A DNA stretch of 64,000 nucleotides from Chlorokybus atmophyticus. Lineage: Eukaryota > Streptophyta > Chlorokybophyceae > Chlorokybales > Chlorokybaceae. The stretch covers positions 250,214 through 314,213 of the forward strand of contig RHPI01002090.1 in assembly GCA_009103225.1 (NCBI GenBank). Reading direction: 5' to 3'. The notes below the pieces were generated by a model. That model was not told the origin of the DNA. It did not search any database and saw only the letters and a program-made list of their open reading frames with translations. Position numbers and translations under genes: made by a program. This document shows positions 1-11,348 of this stretch, in pieces. The first letter of the stretch is position 1, and each line of letters opens with the position of its first letter.

Positions 1-1046
1 GGCATCACTGAAGTCATGTACTGCTCAGGATAACATTTTTGAGTGGCATTTTGCCATCTGCGGCCCGCCTGACACAGAGTTTGAGGGTGGTGTGTATCAT
101 GGGCGCATCATCCTACCTCCTGATTACCCATTCAAGCCACCCACGTTCATGCTATTGACGGTAAGTGCAGTTGGAACTGGCAACAACTGTGCTCGCCAAC
201 AACAGGTCTGGGCAGTCAATGACACAGCATTGCGTCACTGCAGCCCAACGGACGCTTTGAGACAAACACCAAGATCTGCCTAAGCATATCACAGTATCAC
301 CCAGAGCACTGGCAACCGTCATGGGGAGGTGAGTCAGCATTGACTACTCAGTGGCGCTGTGTTGATGCCACTTTTATGTTGATATCAATTTACATGCACA
401 TATGTTGTGTGCAGTGCGCACTGCATTGACGGCAATGATAGCCTTCATGCCAACCAAGCCGGACGGTGCGATAGGCGGATTGGAGTACACAGTAGATGAG
501 CGCAGGTTGCTTGCTGCCAAGTCCAGGTTGAAGCCGCCTCATTTTGGCACAGAGAAGCGGCAAGCGTGCACGAACAGCGCCCACGAACGCATACTGGCAC
601 AGGCGCCTCCCCTTCCTGCAGCCACAATAGAGTTGGCCGCTGCACTTGGAGCCGGGTTGAAAGACTTGGTCATCAGCAGAGACGACAAAGCGGACAGCGC
701 GAAAGGTAGCAACAGTCAACCCAACGGTGCTGTTGATGAAGCCTCAGCTGAAGCTGCGCCACCTGCTGGTCCGGAGCTAGCACAGCTGGCATCCGCTCCA
801 GCTAGCACGCAGAATGGTGAAGTCCCGCAACAGGCAGCTGTGGAGTTGAGGCATCGGAATGCGGTTGCAGGCTCATCATCACAGCAAACTGTGCCCTCCA
901 GTGATGCCCCTGCCCCTGTCGTTGCGATCAAAGGGGTGAAGTCTGTCGCCTCTACTGAGGACAGGGTACTGACAGTACTAGCTGTCGTGTTATCATTGGC
1001 CATCATTGCACTCCTGCTGCGCAAGTTCATTCACGAGCGCAGTTGA
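1..1046 (+). CDS. UBC6: Ubc6/UBE2J-type ER-anchored ubiquitin-conjugating enzyme E2, 5' end outside the window
   Basis: E2 enzyme that carries ubiquitin on a cysteine thioester for ER-associated degradation. Exons 1-160 (frame starts at base 2), 244-328 and 415-1046; both introns are GT-AG and the phases agree. The visible 291 residues hold the E2 core (FEGGVYHGRI, YPFKPPTFMLLT, then PNGRFETNTKICLSIS with the active cysteine) and the HPEHWQPSWG-RTAL segment typical of UBE2J, followed by a low-complexity linker. The last 25 residues form one hydrophobic helix ending RKFIHERS, a tail anchor that would leave the catalytic domain in the cytosol. The stop TGA is at 1044-1046; an AATAAA lies about 40 bases later. 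The N-terminal exon(s) lie before the window. UBE2J1 and UBE2J2 cannot be told apart from this part. Confidence 0.93.
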
Positions 1047-2049
1047 GGTTGTAGGCTGGTTGGTTAGTCTTGGCTCGCGCTGTGCAGACACTGTGTACAT
1101 GTATAATAAATAGAATGCAAGGATTGTGGCATGCATGAGAGTGTGACACATGTATCATAGTGGTGTGTTTGCAGAGTTATTGAAGTTTTAACTGTGTGTG
1201 GTGGTTCACATGTGCTGAACCGCTGGTAGATTTGTTGGAATAATCACATGCCTTCGCAGCAGTAACTTTGTGGCTAAAAGTGTAGCTGCGCCAGTAGACT
1301 ACCTGCTACGCTTAGCAGGTTTCACACACAGTACTATAGTGTCGTAATTCAATGTCGTGATGGCATTGCATGCATTGTTTTCGCTGTTACAAGCTAACCC
1401 AGTTGTCGATGCATCAGTGTGATGCCACATGAAGTCCCCTTCTGTTTTGGTCTTACCACTTGCTATATACCATTGCCATTCCATGTGGCAAAAGAACAGG
1501 TCAGACATGCAATGCACTGCTATGTATAAGACTAGCAGAAGCAGGCGTAGCACATCGCCCACGATGACAAGCCTGGTAGCAGCTATTACGCATTAGCCAC
1601 AAACGCATTATTGTGGCACACGGTGACTGACAAGGGATTGAGGGACTGACAAGGGATTGAGGGACTGGCGGGTGCCTGACCCTGCCTGATCCTACCTAAC
1701 AATAATGCGTTTGTGGCAAATGCGTAATAGCTGCTACCATGCTTGTCATCGTGGCGATGTGCTACCTCCCTGCTTCTGCTAGTCTCATGCATGGCATTGC
1801 TCGTCTGGCCTCATTTGAATGCCAAGGTGTACACTAGCCAGTGCTGGTCAGCACCTAGGGTGCACTGGCATGTCTGCGGGCCTGGCCGGCAGTTGGAAGG
1901 TTTCACGCGCAATGGAGCAGCCATGCCGAGTTGCCGATCAGGCGGCCGCTAAGCATTTGGGCTACTACTTTTCTTGAATGCCATGATACGGCAAGCAGCA
2001 AAACATACAAAGCGTAAAACGTGTGCGCGATTAGGCCAACCGCAAGAGG
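1047..2049. other. Intergenic region holding a long foldback repeat
   Basis: No gene is recognisable. The 3' flank of the E2 gene runs to about 1130; the rest is dominated by the inverted repeat described separately. Confidence 0.6.
1480..1830. repeat. Long imperfect inverted repeat (foldback), arms about 135 bases
   Basis: The stretch from about 1485 to 1617 returns as its reverse complement at about 1694-1825. The inner roughly 90 bases of each arm are nearly identical (for example ATGACAAGC and TAGCAGCTATTACGCATT on one arm); the outer 45 are more diverged (ttcaaatgaggccagac opposite aaaagaacaggtcagac). The loop of about 75 bases contains a 19-base unit, gactgacaagggattgagg, twice in tandem. 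It could be a foldback transposon, a MITE, or a hairpin small-RNA source; the sequence does not decide. Confidence 0.85.
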
Positions 2050-2122
2050 TGGAGATGCGGGGTATCGATCCCCGTACCTCTCGCATGCTAAGCGAGCGCT
2101 CTACCATCTGAGCTACATCCCC
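2050..2122 (-). tRNA. tRNA-Ala (AGC)
   Basis: On the minus strand the 73 bases fold as a full cloverleaf: acceptor GGGGATG with CATCTCC, D arm GCTC/GAGC, anticodon arm CTCGC-TTAGCAT-GCGAG with anticodon AGC, and T arm CGGGG-ATCGATA-CCCCG. The acceptor stem has the G3:U70 wobble pair that identifies alanine tRNA. There is no intron and no encoded CCA. Confidence 0.97.
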
Positions 2123-3762
2123 AATGTGCTGTGGAAAAATGCTTGTTACTTTATCATATTGTAAAGATAGTATTCTGATCTATTTAGAAAGTAGAATGGA
2201 CCATTCTATTACCGGACGTACACCGGTGCTTACCGGCGGTGTATCCATTATAGCTTACCTCGTTATAAGCATCTCCGTTATCCTTCAACTTTCCATTCCA
2301 CTAACAAGGTTATGCTCGTGACGTCTGGGAGATAATACATGCTTTTACGGTTTCAACAAGTATACTCCATTACTGAAAGAATTGCTTGATAACCCTAAGC
2401 TACGTCATCACATGCTGACGTGGCACTTAACAACTTAATATACATTTTGGTGTACGATTTGCGCAATGCCCCATCATCCGAGTCATGTGGTTTGGCTAAG
2501 CTGTTTGCGTTTGCGCGCCTCATCAGTTTGCATTGGCTCCGCGTGGCTTCGAAAGAGTTACAAATCTGATGTCAAAACTCCCGACTTGGGAGCCGCAAAT
2601 CGCCACAAACGTATAGAAGCACACATACTTTGGTTTCATTTGTCTCAATATACCATAATTACCCGTTCACAGTGTCCCCTATCTAACATAGTGCCCCCCA
2701 AAGTTATGGGGGGTAATTGTATTCAAGGGGGCACTCTATTATAAAGGGGGCTTTGTGATAGATTACGACTACGCTAACTACCCAAAATTACTATTATCAT
2801 GTAATAACTTAACATGAATTACGTAACATAACTGCAACTTAGGTATATTTAACCATAATATTTGACTAATTGCATTGTAGGGGCATTATGTACGAGAAGG
2901 GGGCATACAACAGCCCAACAGTCTTGCAACGCGGGCTTAGGCCACCAGCCCATGGTAGCAAGAGTTGCTACCATGGGAGGTTGTGTATTGGTTTATTATT
3001 GCTTCATAAGCTCTTCTTAGCCTATTCCACATTAACCGGCGTTACAAGTGTGGCCCTTTTTTAAATTTAGGGGGGTATTTATAATCGGGGGGCGCTGTAA
3101 ACGTGTAGATACGGTACGCACAAGAAGCAAGGCACGCGATATGTATAATGTTATGGTAAATTTGAGCTACACATTAGGGTATGGTTTATTGCTAAAAGCC
3201 ATTCAAAGTGAATAAGCGATAAAGCGACACTTTGATGTTCATTAAAGCACAGAGTTTGGGTTTGTCCAAAAGGTTGCTTGCATGCATAATGGCAAAGCCT
3301 TGCAGCAGCTTATATCATAGTGATCGTGTAATGCAATCATTGCTTCGGCTGCTTGCTTTTCTTGCTCTTAATATTTATGCAGCACATCTTGAATACATGC
3401 AACCGATAACACGCTTGCCACTCGTGGAACATGACACTGCATACATATTAAGATAAAATAAGTCCCCTTGTGACAATGTCCCCGTAAAATTGATGTGTGT
3501 AATTTAGAACTATGCATGGCCGAAACTATGTATAATTCGCTTGCAAGCAATTGACGTACTGAGGCAGTGTCTATTATCTTAATGAATTCAACCTCCTTCA
3601 CACCAACATGTATAGCCCACACATGATAAAGCACAATGGTCATGTGGCAGTAAATAGTGTTGCAAGTTGAATGGTTGTAACGTTGTCGACTGTTGACTGA
3701 ACACACAGAACTTGACAGCGTTTACGTTGTCGGTGCACCCAAAACTCCAAAAGCTTACAGTG
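2123..3762. other. AT-rich intergenic region between the two tRNA-Ala genes
   Basis: No coding signal found. It holds short G- or C-run inverted repeats (agtgccccc at 2690-2698 against gggggcact at 2727-2735) and a perfect 13-base hairpin at 2949-2977. Runs of five to six G near 2705-3095 suggest decayed mobile DNA, but no ends are clear. Confidence 0.5.
2949..2977. repeat. Perfect hairpin, 13-base arms and 3-base loop
   Basis: The arm CCCATGGTAGCAA, loop gag, then the exact reverse complement. Its core ATGGTAGC...GCTACCAT also appears as a hairpin in the terminal repeats of the tRNA-derived elements near 47 kb. Confidence 0.85.
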
Positions 3763-3835
3763 TGGAGACGCGGGGTATCGATCCCCGTACCTCTCGCATG
3801 CTAAGCGAGCGCTCTACCATCTGAGCTACATCCCC
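3763..3835 (-). tRNA. tRNA-Ala (AGC), second copy
   Basis: Differs from the copy at 2050-2122 by one base in the acceptor stem (CGTCTCC instead of CATCTCC), which turns the U6-A67 pair into a U-G wobble. All other arms, the AGC anticodon and the G3:U70 alanine identity pair are unchanged, so it is probably functional. It lies about 235 bases upstream of the polymerase start codon, on the opposite strand. Confidence 0.96.
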
Positions 3836-4070
3836 GTTACGTTCCATTAGTACAATTTTTGCTATTATAATGTATAATGCCAACTCAAAGATTAGCGCAA
3901 TTCTGCCGCAGCATGCTCCAGCAGAACCATGCATGGATGGGCTGCGGCGGTGGCGGGCGGTGCAGTTTGGCGCCGTCGATGTTGTTAGCGACGGCGCAGA
4001 CGGTGTTGCTGAAAAGGCGTCTACGTTGCTTGCCTGTCTGCAACCCCAGCCATGCACTCTATCGTCCAGA

Positions 4071-7000
4071 ATGCCGACGCCTCAGTTGCCGCCCTCCCCG
4101 CAGACTGATCGCGTCATCATCCATGTGGTATGGCCCTTGCAGCCTTGCCAATCAAAGTTGCAGTTAAAGCATTTGCATGATGACACGAGTTGTCCACATC
4201 AGAGTCTTGCACGTAATTTATTCGCGTAAATCACTGCCCGCATAGCGAGCATTACATTACACGATCTCAGCGCAGTTTAATTCACTGTGTATTGAGCCGA
4301 TTGTTTGTCCGCTTTGCTGCTCTTGAGCTGCTGTCTGCAGCGTGCACACAGTTTGCAACTGCCGCATTGCATGCTGTTTGAACGCTGCTCTCAAGGTGGG
4401 AGAGGGCGTTGACCAGTGAACCTGTACTTTCTAGCCAATGTTGGAGGGATTGTTGTTAATTGGCAATAGCGCAATGCACTTTGAAAGCGTACGATTGCAA
4501 CGGCTGACTCTTGTCGCTAGATGTGGCTGCAATCTTCAAGCAATCAGCTACTGCATGTAATTTGATTACAGTTGCATACAGAATTTGGTCTGATCAGTGT
4601 ATAAAGGTGCTAACATGGAGTAAGTCATGCATGTACTCAAACACAGTGATTGGCAAACACACGACTGCGCTCTGCCTGCTTCAGGATGTGGACGCCTTCT
4701 ATGCCCAAGTTGAGGAGCGGAGGGATCCTTCCCTGAGGGAAAGGCCTTTAGGCATACAGCAAAAGTACCTGGTTGTGACTTGCAACTACCCGGCGCGCGC
4801 AAGAGGCGTTGGGAAACTTATGCCTATCGATGAAGCCTTCACACGGTACAGCCCCATCTTTGACCTTGCGTTTGTTCGCTGTGCCAACACCTGCGTGACT
4901 TGATGTGTGCAGTTGCCCAGAACTTGTGCTCGTCAAGGGCGAAGATCTCACACCATACCGAGCAGCAAGCAAACAGATTCTTGCTGTTCTTCGCCGATTT
5001 GGCCCTGTGGAAAGGTAGAGTTACATGTCAACAGCATGCGAGTACCGGCCTGTGCCTGTTTGGGCAGCAGTGCTTGCCTACAATGTTGTGCATATGTGAT
5101 TGGTGATACAGGCTGGGGATGGATGAGGTCTTCATAGATGCAACAGCTGAAGTTCATCGACGAATTACCGAAGGGTCTGCACATGCAGAGCATGTCGGCC
5201 ATGTGCATGCCATTGCCAAGGCAGAGACGGAATTCACCACCTTTGCAATGACAGGTGAGAGGTAGAGCACATGCATGCGTGCATGCGTGCTTGCGCGCGT
5301 GTGTTTGCTCATGCGTACATGTGATGCAACCAGTACGTGATTAATTGGCACAGTCCTTCCTCCCGGCATTTTGTCATGTCAAAGGAGATACCCATTGCGC
5401 TCACAGTTCGATTTGGGCTGCGATTGCCTCATAAATCATAACACACTTAGCAGACTGCGGCATGCTGTTGGTGGTTGGAAGTCAGGTCGCGGCTGATGCT
5501 CGTGCTGCCATCAACCAGGAGGCAGGGTTCAGGTGCTCGGCTGGCATTGCACACAATGTGAGTTGCTGTATGCATGTGCAGTGTAGCAGTGCCGTCATTC
5601 CATGGCTTCCAAAGCATGAACAAGATCACTGCTGGTTTGTCCACAGAAAATGCTGGCCAAGTTGTGCAGTTCCATACACAAACCCAACGACCAAACCATA
5701 ATGCCTCCATTGCTGGCTGCGAAGTTCATGGCAACACTGTCAGCTCGCAAGGTGAACAGCGCTTCAGCGCCAATTGAGGAATGTGTAGTGGTTGGATTCA
5801 GTTTGTAAGGCTGGCTTTGTGGGCAGGTACCGGGCATAGGGTACCGCACCAATGCCGCCTTGCAAGAACTTGGGGTGAGCAACATTTTGGAGCTGCGAAC
5901 GGCTTCAGTGCAACAGCTCGACGACCGGTGAGCCTCCAGCGCCCAAGCTGCTCCTCTGTTTTCGTCGCTTGGTGCAGTTTGTGCCACATAACGAGACAAA
6001 GCATAGACGAGACGAGTTGATAGTTGCTTCAGCAGTGCGACTGTGGGATTGTTCTTGACGCAACGCTGGCAGGTTTGGTGCCCGCATTGCGACCATGCTT
6101 CGTGATGCCTGCTGGGGCATAGACAACATGCCGGTGGTAGACCAACCTCCTCCCAAGTCTATTACTGTAGAAGATTCTTTTCAGTGCTGCTCGTCAGTCG
6201 GACATGCAGAGGTACATGATCAATTAGTTGCTGCTCCTCTGAGGCTCAACACAAGACCGCTTACACTGCAACGATTTTGATAGCAAGCACTGTGTCTGCC
6301 TGTTGGTTTGCTGCTGGAACTGCACCTGGTGTCGCTGCTCTGGAGCAGTCATTTGCCGTCACATGTGCAGAAAATCGCCAGAATGCTTGCCCCTGACCTC
6401 ATTGCACGGTTGAAAGAAGATCACGAGGACACGGGGCGACTTGCGGGCACTTTCACTGTCAAGTGGCGCTTCAAAGGCGATGGTTACAGGTATGCGCCAC
6501 CGTAACGATGCATAACAGCCATGTATCTCATGCTGCTCCCAGCCATTGTGCTTGGCTTTTCTTACGGTGTGTTATGCGCAGACGCACTTCAGCTTCATGC
6601 CCTATGCCAGTAGAGTTGACTCGCTTCAATGGTGACAATGAGCAACTCTCTGCAATCGTCACGACTACTGCGCTGGCTCTCTTCAAGCAGTATGTTACAC
6701 CACCGTTTCATCTAACTCTGCTGAACATTGGTGCAACCAACTTTACAGAACGCCCCAACACAAAAAGCGAGTCCATAGCCAAGTTCTTTACCAAGCCTTT
6801 GGACAAGGTCACATCAGCCGCGCAACACAAGAGGTTGCTGTCACCAAGCAAAAGTGAAGCGCGTTTGCTTCAAGAGCGGGGCAAGTCGGGCATGGCCTTA
6901 CATCTGGCACCTGGCATAGAGGAACCTTCCACAGCGATAGAGGGATGCCCTGCAGCAAGTACTTTGCTTGAAGGCGCCCTTGAGTCAGGTCAGTGATCCA

Positions 7001-7422
7001 TAGACTTGTAGATAACAGGTTTACGGGATTGTATCATTGAGTAGATGCTTTGCCCATAACAGTTGAAGCCAACCACTTGCGTTGTCGCTTCAGATGATGA
7101 GATAGCGGCGCCTTTTTCACTACCTGAGGCGGTAGCATCTGCGGAAGTCACTACAACGAGTGCTGTGACTGTTGAACCTCGATTATGTGACAGGGACCCG
7201 GCTGCTGAAGCCAGCATCCCACTCTGCCCAGAGTGTGGGCAACTGGTACGGGATCGTCAAGAGCATGCCGACTACCACTTTGCTCTGAAGCTGCACAACG
7301 AAGAACGGTCTGGGCCACCTTCAACATCAACGACGACGGGACTGAAAAGGCAGAAGTCGTTCAGCCAGTCGCAGCCCAGAGTGCGAGGTCCGTTGGACAC
7401 ATTCTTTCAGCAAAACAGGTAG
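4071..7422 (+). CDS. POLI: Y-family translesion DNA polymerase, iota/Rad30 type, with UBZ finger and C-terminal PIP-like box
   Basis: Low-fidelity polymerase that copies past damaged bases in the nucleus. Eleven exons: 4071-4127, 4685-4845, 4913-5014, 5112-5254, 5454-5557, 5647-5751, 5827-5927, 6073-6211, 6371-6489, 6582-6988, 7094-7422; phases close to 588 residues. The catalytic core starts RVIIHVDVDAFYAQVEE (metal-binding acidic residue) and contains LGIQQKYLVVTCNY, ELVLVKGEDLTPYR and ERLGMDEVFIDAT (catalytic D-E), all closest to polymerase iota. The palm, HhH region (VPGIGYRT) and little finger (RFNGD to LLNIGATNFTE) follow. Near the C-terminus is CPECG...H..YHFAL, a C2H2 UBZ finger of the polymerase-eta kind, and the last residues GPLDTFFQQNR resemble a PCNA-binding PIP box. 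The first exon is short; an in-frame upstream start at 3870 is possible. TGTAA occurs near 7544. Confidence 0.93.
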
Positions 7423-7926
7423 TCTAGAGTTTTGACGGAGTCAACATCGTGTTGACGTGAATGTTGTTGAAACCATTGTAGCTGCTACTGCGCACGAGGC
7501 TACTGTGCCTTGCAGGCTATGGTGCTCGGTCTCCTGTCTCTTGTAACTTAAAGGCCATGCGCAGCGCCAGCTTGTGCATGCATTGGTGTCTGTATTAGGG
7601 ATAGGTGGGTTATTCTTTTATGAATGGGCTTGAGTTGCTCATGTGCATAGTACAAATAGTTGTGTCGTGTTTGATTTGGGGTGTTGCACCAAGTCCTGCT
7701 TCAGTCTTACAAGTGCTGCGCTTGCGCTGTTGTTTCCGGGATGGCCATGAGGGAGGACGGCATTGGTAGCTGCGGCGGGTAGGATGTTCAGGGGGTGCGC
7801 AACAAGCGCGCTGTTGCGCGCACGCAGATTCGTGCCTGAAGCGAGAGTCTTCTTGGAAATCTGCAGGTAGTGCTCAGCAACAATGGTCGCTCTGCTTTTG
7901 TGACCATGAAGACAATGGAGATGCCT

Positions 7927-8178
7927 TCAATAGGCAGGAGGCCAGCCTGCCCTGGCTAAATGGTTGGTGCTACCGTTGTTTGTGGGGATGGTGGCGCACA
8001 GTAAGGGCAAAGCCGCCAAGAGGATATGATATATCGAGAGGAATGGTTTGCCGCCGGGCGCTTCCTGCGCAGGGCTTCTACAAGCGGAGGCGCTTGCTTC
8101 TTGTAGACTCTCCGCGAGCGCAGCAATGTCCTCGCGGCTCGCCTGTACAGCCTCACGCATGCCCGCTGTAGTTGCCAT
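7927..8178 (-). CDS. Possible small protein with one hydrophobic segment
   Basis: An 83-residue open frame from an ATG at 8178 to TGA at 7927. It begins MATTAGMREAVQASREDIAA, which could be an amphipathic helix, and has a hydrophobic stretch (HILLAALPLLCATI) near residues 52-65, then a short polar tail. I do not recognise a family. It could be a small tail-anchored protein, one exon of a larger gene, or chance; the unbroken frame and the ordered helix-then-membrane layout are the only support. Confidence 0.25.
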   Translation of the reverse strand: MATTAGMREAVQASREDIAALAESLQEASASACRSPAQEAPGGKPFLSIYHILLAALPLLCATIPTNNGSTNHLARAGWPPAY

Positions 8179-8796
8179 TGCCGCCCTTATTCATGGTTAA
8201 TAACAATCGTCCTCCCCTCCCCTCAGCCTTCTTCAAAAAGCACGCTAACGCAACGTCACCCTCACGTCATCAACCATGACAGCAATGTTGCTGGCACGAA
8301 GACAAACACATGATAGTGATTGAACAGCGGCGGCAACAAAGGAAGAAGGGGTAACGAGCGTAGCGGCAAGGGGTGGGGGAAGGAGTGGAGGGGACATCGC
8401 GTGTTATCTGTATAGGCTATCCAATAGGCACAGCTTGGCCCCTCTTTTGTTGTGCCTTATGTAAGGGACACGCAAGCGAGCACACACAACAATGACCAGC
8501 ACGCATATAACACTGCAATGCATTCCTACACACATGCAGGCAGTGCTCAGCCGGCAGCCACAACCTCGCCCTCACACCGTGCAAGGAGCACCCGAGCAGG
8601 ACTACTACGGCGAAGTGCATGGGGAGCAGCGGCGTCTGCCCGTGTCACCACGGTGGAGTACACAGGGGTGGATGGCGTAGTTTTGGATGGAGGCGGTAAT
8701 GTGAGCGGAGGAGGAGGAGTCCGTTGGCTCTGCTGCTGCTGCTGCTGCCTCGGCAAAGACTGGGCCGCTAAGCAATGGCCGTTGTGCAGGTGAACG

Positions 8797-8838
8797 CATG
8801 TGCATGTGCATGTGCATGTGCATGTGCATGCTTGCATG
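8797..8838. repeat. TGCATG simple repeat
   Basis: About five copies of the six-base unit TGCATG followed by degenerate tgcatgctt units. Confidence 0.85.
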
Positions 8839-9918
8839 CTTGCATGGCTAACGGAGTAGTAGGGTCAGTGTAGTGTGTTAGGTAGTGAATGAACCCAGTG
8901 GTCAACCTTACAACGGTGTTGTTTGTATGCGTTGTGTCACTCTGCATGCTGCTGACGGTGCATGCCACTATGCATGTGCGTTACCGTTTCGCATTGTCTG
9001 TGCAAGGCAATAAATACATATGGCATGGTCGACCATTGCATGTTAGTAAAACGTTGACTGCTAGCAGCTTCAACAGCCTGCTAACAGGCATGATCTGTAT
9101 GATAGCATAAGTGCATTCTCCTAATTTCTGACATGTGTGTTGTGTTCTGCTACATAAGGCAGTTTGTTGCATACGAACGACAGTGCACAGTGATATTCTG
9201 AGCTCCCGCGTGTGCGAATTCGTCCTTTCCAAGTGTATCATATTAGGGTAAAGGCTCCTTATTTGGCCATTCGCCCTAATTTGGCCAATACGTGGTTTTT
9301 GGCGGCTAGCTGGCCAACCCCTTACCCAATCGCGGTCAAACTTTAAACTAAGGTAGAACTAATGGTAATACACCTGCAAACCAAGTTTCGCGTCAAACGG
9401 CCAAGTGTGGCGCGAGATTTGAATTTTCAAAAGACTGTTTCAGTTAGGGTGATGCGTCCCACCTCCAACCCCCAACTTTACGTTTTAATAACTTTTGCAA
9501 GTAAATTGCAAATATAGTGGGGTTTGTTCCCACGTGTTTCTACTGGTGTGTAGAGCTTATATATCAGCTCTCATGCCATTTGGGTTTGAAACGCAAATAT
9601 TACATGTTGGTCTTGAGAGGGGTAATGGGTAAGTTTTTTTGCACATATGTTGAGTGATGAATAGCATGGCAAACGGGGAGGGGGGGGTGGCATTCAAGGG
9701 GCAAGTGAGTTTGCAAGCATTGTAGTTGATGGGCAAGTGTTGCAGTTGGTGCTGGTGCTAGTATGCAAGTGGTGGAGGGGTAGGTGAGGTAGGGGGGAGG
9801 TGACATGCACGGTGTGCTAGTGTAAGACACACTGCAAGTGTTGCATTGTGAGGCAGGCTGCAAGTGTTGCATTGCAAGTGTTATAGCTAAGTGTTACAGC
9901 TAAGTACAAGTCTTCTAT

Positions 9919-11348
9919 GAGTGGCTACCTATGGTGGCTGCTGGTAGCAGGGTAGGTGGCTTTGGGTTTTGCACCAACTTTGTCATCCTTGCGGACTTGC
10001 CGCTTAGACCACTCTGTGACATCATGGCAGTCCTACTGACATCACCCTATGCAGGGCAAACGTGTAAGAGCAAAGACACCTGCACGCTCAGCCCGACGCA
10101 AAGGCTACAAACGGTGGAGTGCTAGCATGGAGGACATCCAGCGTGCAGTGCAGGCGATAGCTCAAGGCTGCATGACCCTCACCGATGCTGTTCCAGAACT
10201 TGGCATCCCGAGGACAACCCTGCGCAGATATTGCTCCAACCCTGCTGCGTTGGATACTTACAGGTGAGAACTGAATGCAAGTTGCTGATGTGCACATGCA
10301 ATGTGTGCAAGACACTGAGTGCAAGTTGCTGATGTGCACATGCAAGTTGTGCAAGTAACTGACTGCAAGTTGCTGATGTCCAAATGCAATGTGTGTGCTG
10401 CAGGAATGCTGGCGCTGCACTCTGTGCACTGCACTCTGTTTACTGCTGAAGAAGAGACTGACCTGAAACAGTTCGTGATAGCTCGCAACAAGTGTGGGCG
10501 TGGTGTAACATGGACTCAAGTTTGTATAGAGGCGGGGAAGAGACTTGTTGGAGATGAACGTGCAAGCTTGTGTGTGAGGGGCATACCTGGCAAGAAGTGG
10601 TGGTACGCTTTTAAAAAGAGATACAACCTTAGNCGAGTGGCTACCTATGGTGACTGCTGGTAGCAAGGTAGGTGGCTTTGGGCTTTGCACCAACTTTGTC
10701 ATCCTTGCGGACTTGCCGCTCAGACCACCCTGTGACATCATGGCAGTCCTACTGACATCACCCTATGCAGGGCAAACGTGTAAGAGCAAAGACACCTGCA
10801 CGCTCAGCCCGACGCAAAGGCTACAAACGGTGGAGTGCTAGCATGGAGGACATCCAGCGTGCAGTGCAAGCGATAGCTTAAGGCTGCATAACCCTCACCG
10901 ATGCTGTTCCAGAACTTGGCATCCCGAGGACAACCCTGCGCAGATACCGCTCCAACCCTGCTGCGTTGGATACTTACAGGTGAGAACTGAATGCAAGTTG
11001 CTGATGTGCAAATGCAATGTGTGCAAGACACTGAGTGCAAGTTGCTGATGTGCACATGCAAGTTGCGCAAGTAACTGACTGCAAGTTGCTGATGTGCAAA
11101 TGCAATGTGTGTGCTGCAGGAATGCTGGCGCTGCACTCTGTGCACTGCACTCTGTTTACTGCTGAAGAAGAGACTGACCTGAAACAGTTCGTGATAGCTC
11201 GCAACAAGTGTGGGCGTGGTCTAACATGGACTCAAGTTTGTATAGAGGCGGGGAAGAGACTTGTTGGAAATGAACGTGCAAACTTGTGTGTGAGGGGCAT
11301 ACCTGGCAAGAAGTGGTGGTACGCTTTCAAGAAGAGACACAACCTTAG
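9919..11348 (+). repeat. 716-base tandem direct duplication inside the transposon, with an N at the junction
   Basis: Bases 9919-10632 and 10635-11348 are near-identical with a 716-base period. An undetermined base (N at 10633) sits exactly at the junction. The first copy has an open HTH exon; the second has TAA in place of a CAA glutamine codon at about 10878. The unit holds the HTH exon, an intron rich in TGCAAGTTGCTGATGTGCA repeats, and the start of the catalytic exon. It is either a real duplication or an assembly seam between two element copies. Confidence 0.9.
10049..10263 (+). CDS. Transposase N-terminal exon: HTH_psq DNA-binding domain
   Basis: This exon encodes a pipsqueak-type helix-turn-helix: basic start (KRVRAKTPARSARRKGYKRW), then EDIQRAVQAIAQG, MTLTDAVPELGIPRTTLRRY. 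In pogo/Tigger transposases this domain binds the terminal inverted repeats. The exon ends at CAG followed by GTGAG. Whether translation starts at the ATG at 10049 or the exon is entered by splicing at the preceding AG is unclear. The duplicate at 10765-10979 carries an in-frame TAA and is the copy directly upstream of the full catalytic region. Confidence 0.75.

Larger units (their letters stand above)
7423..9245. other. Intergenic region with simple repeats
   Basis: Contains polymerase 3' UTR, one possible small ORF on the minus strand (listed separately), a CTG run near 8728-8750 and a TGCATG tract near 8797-8838. Nothing else is recognisable. Confidence 0.5.

Noticed and set aside
3755-4057. 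Open frame reading DVAQMVERSLSMREVRGSIP on the minus strand
   Set aside because: It is the well-known conceptual translation of a tRNA gene, here the tRNA-Ala at 3763-3835, not a protein.
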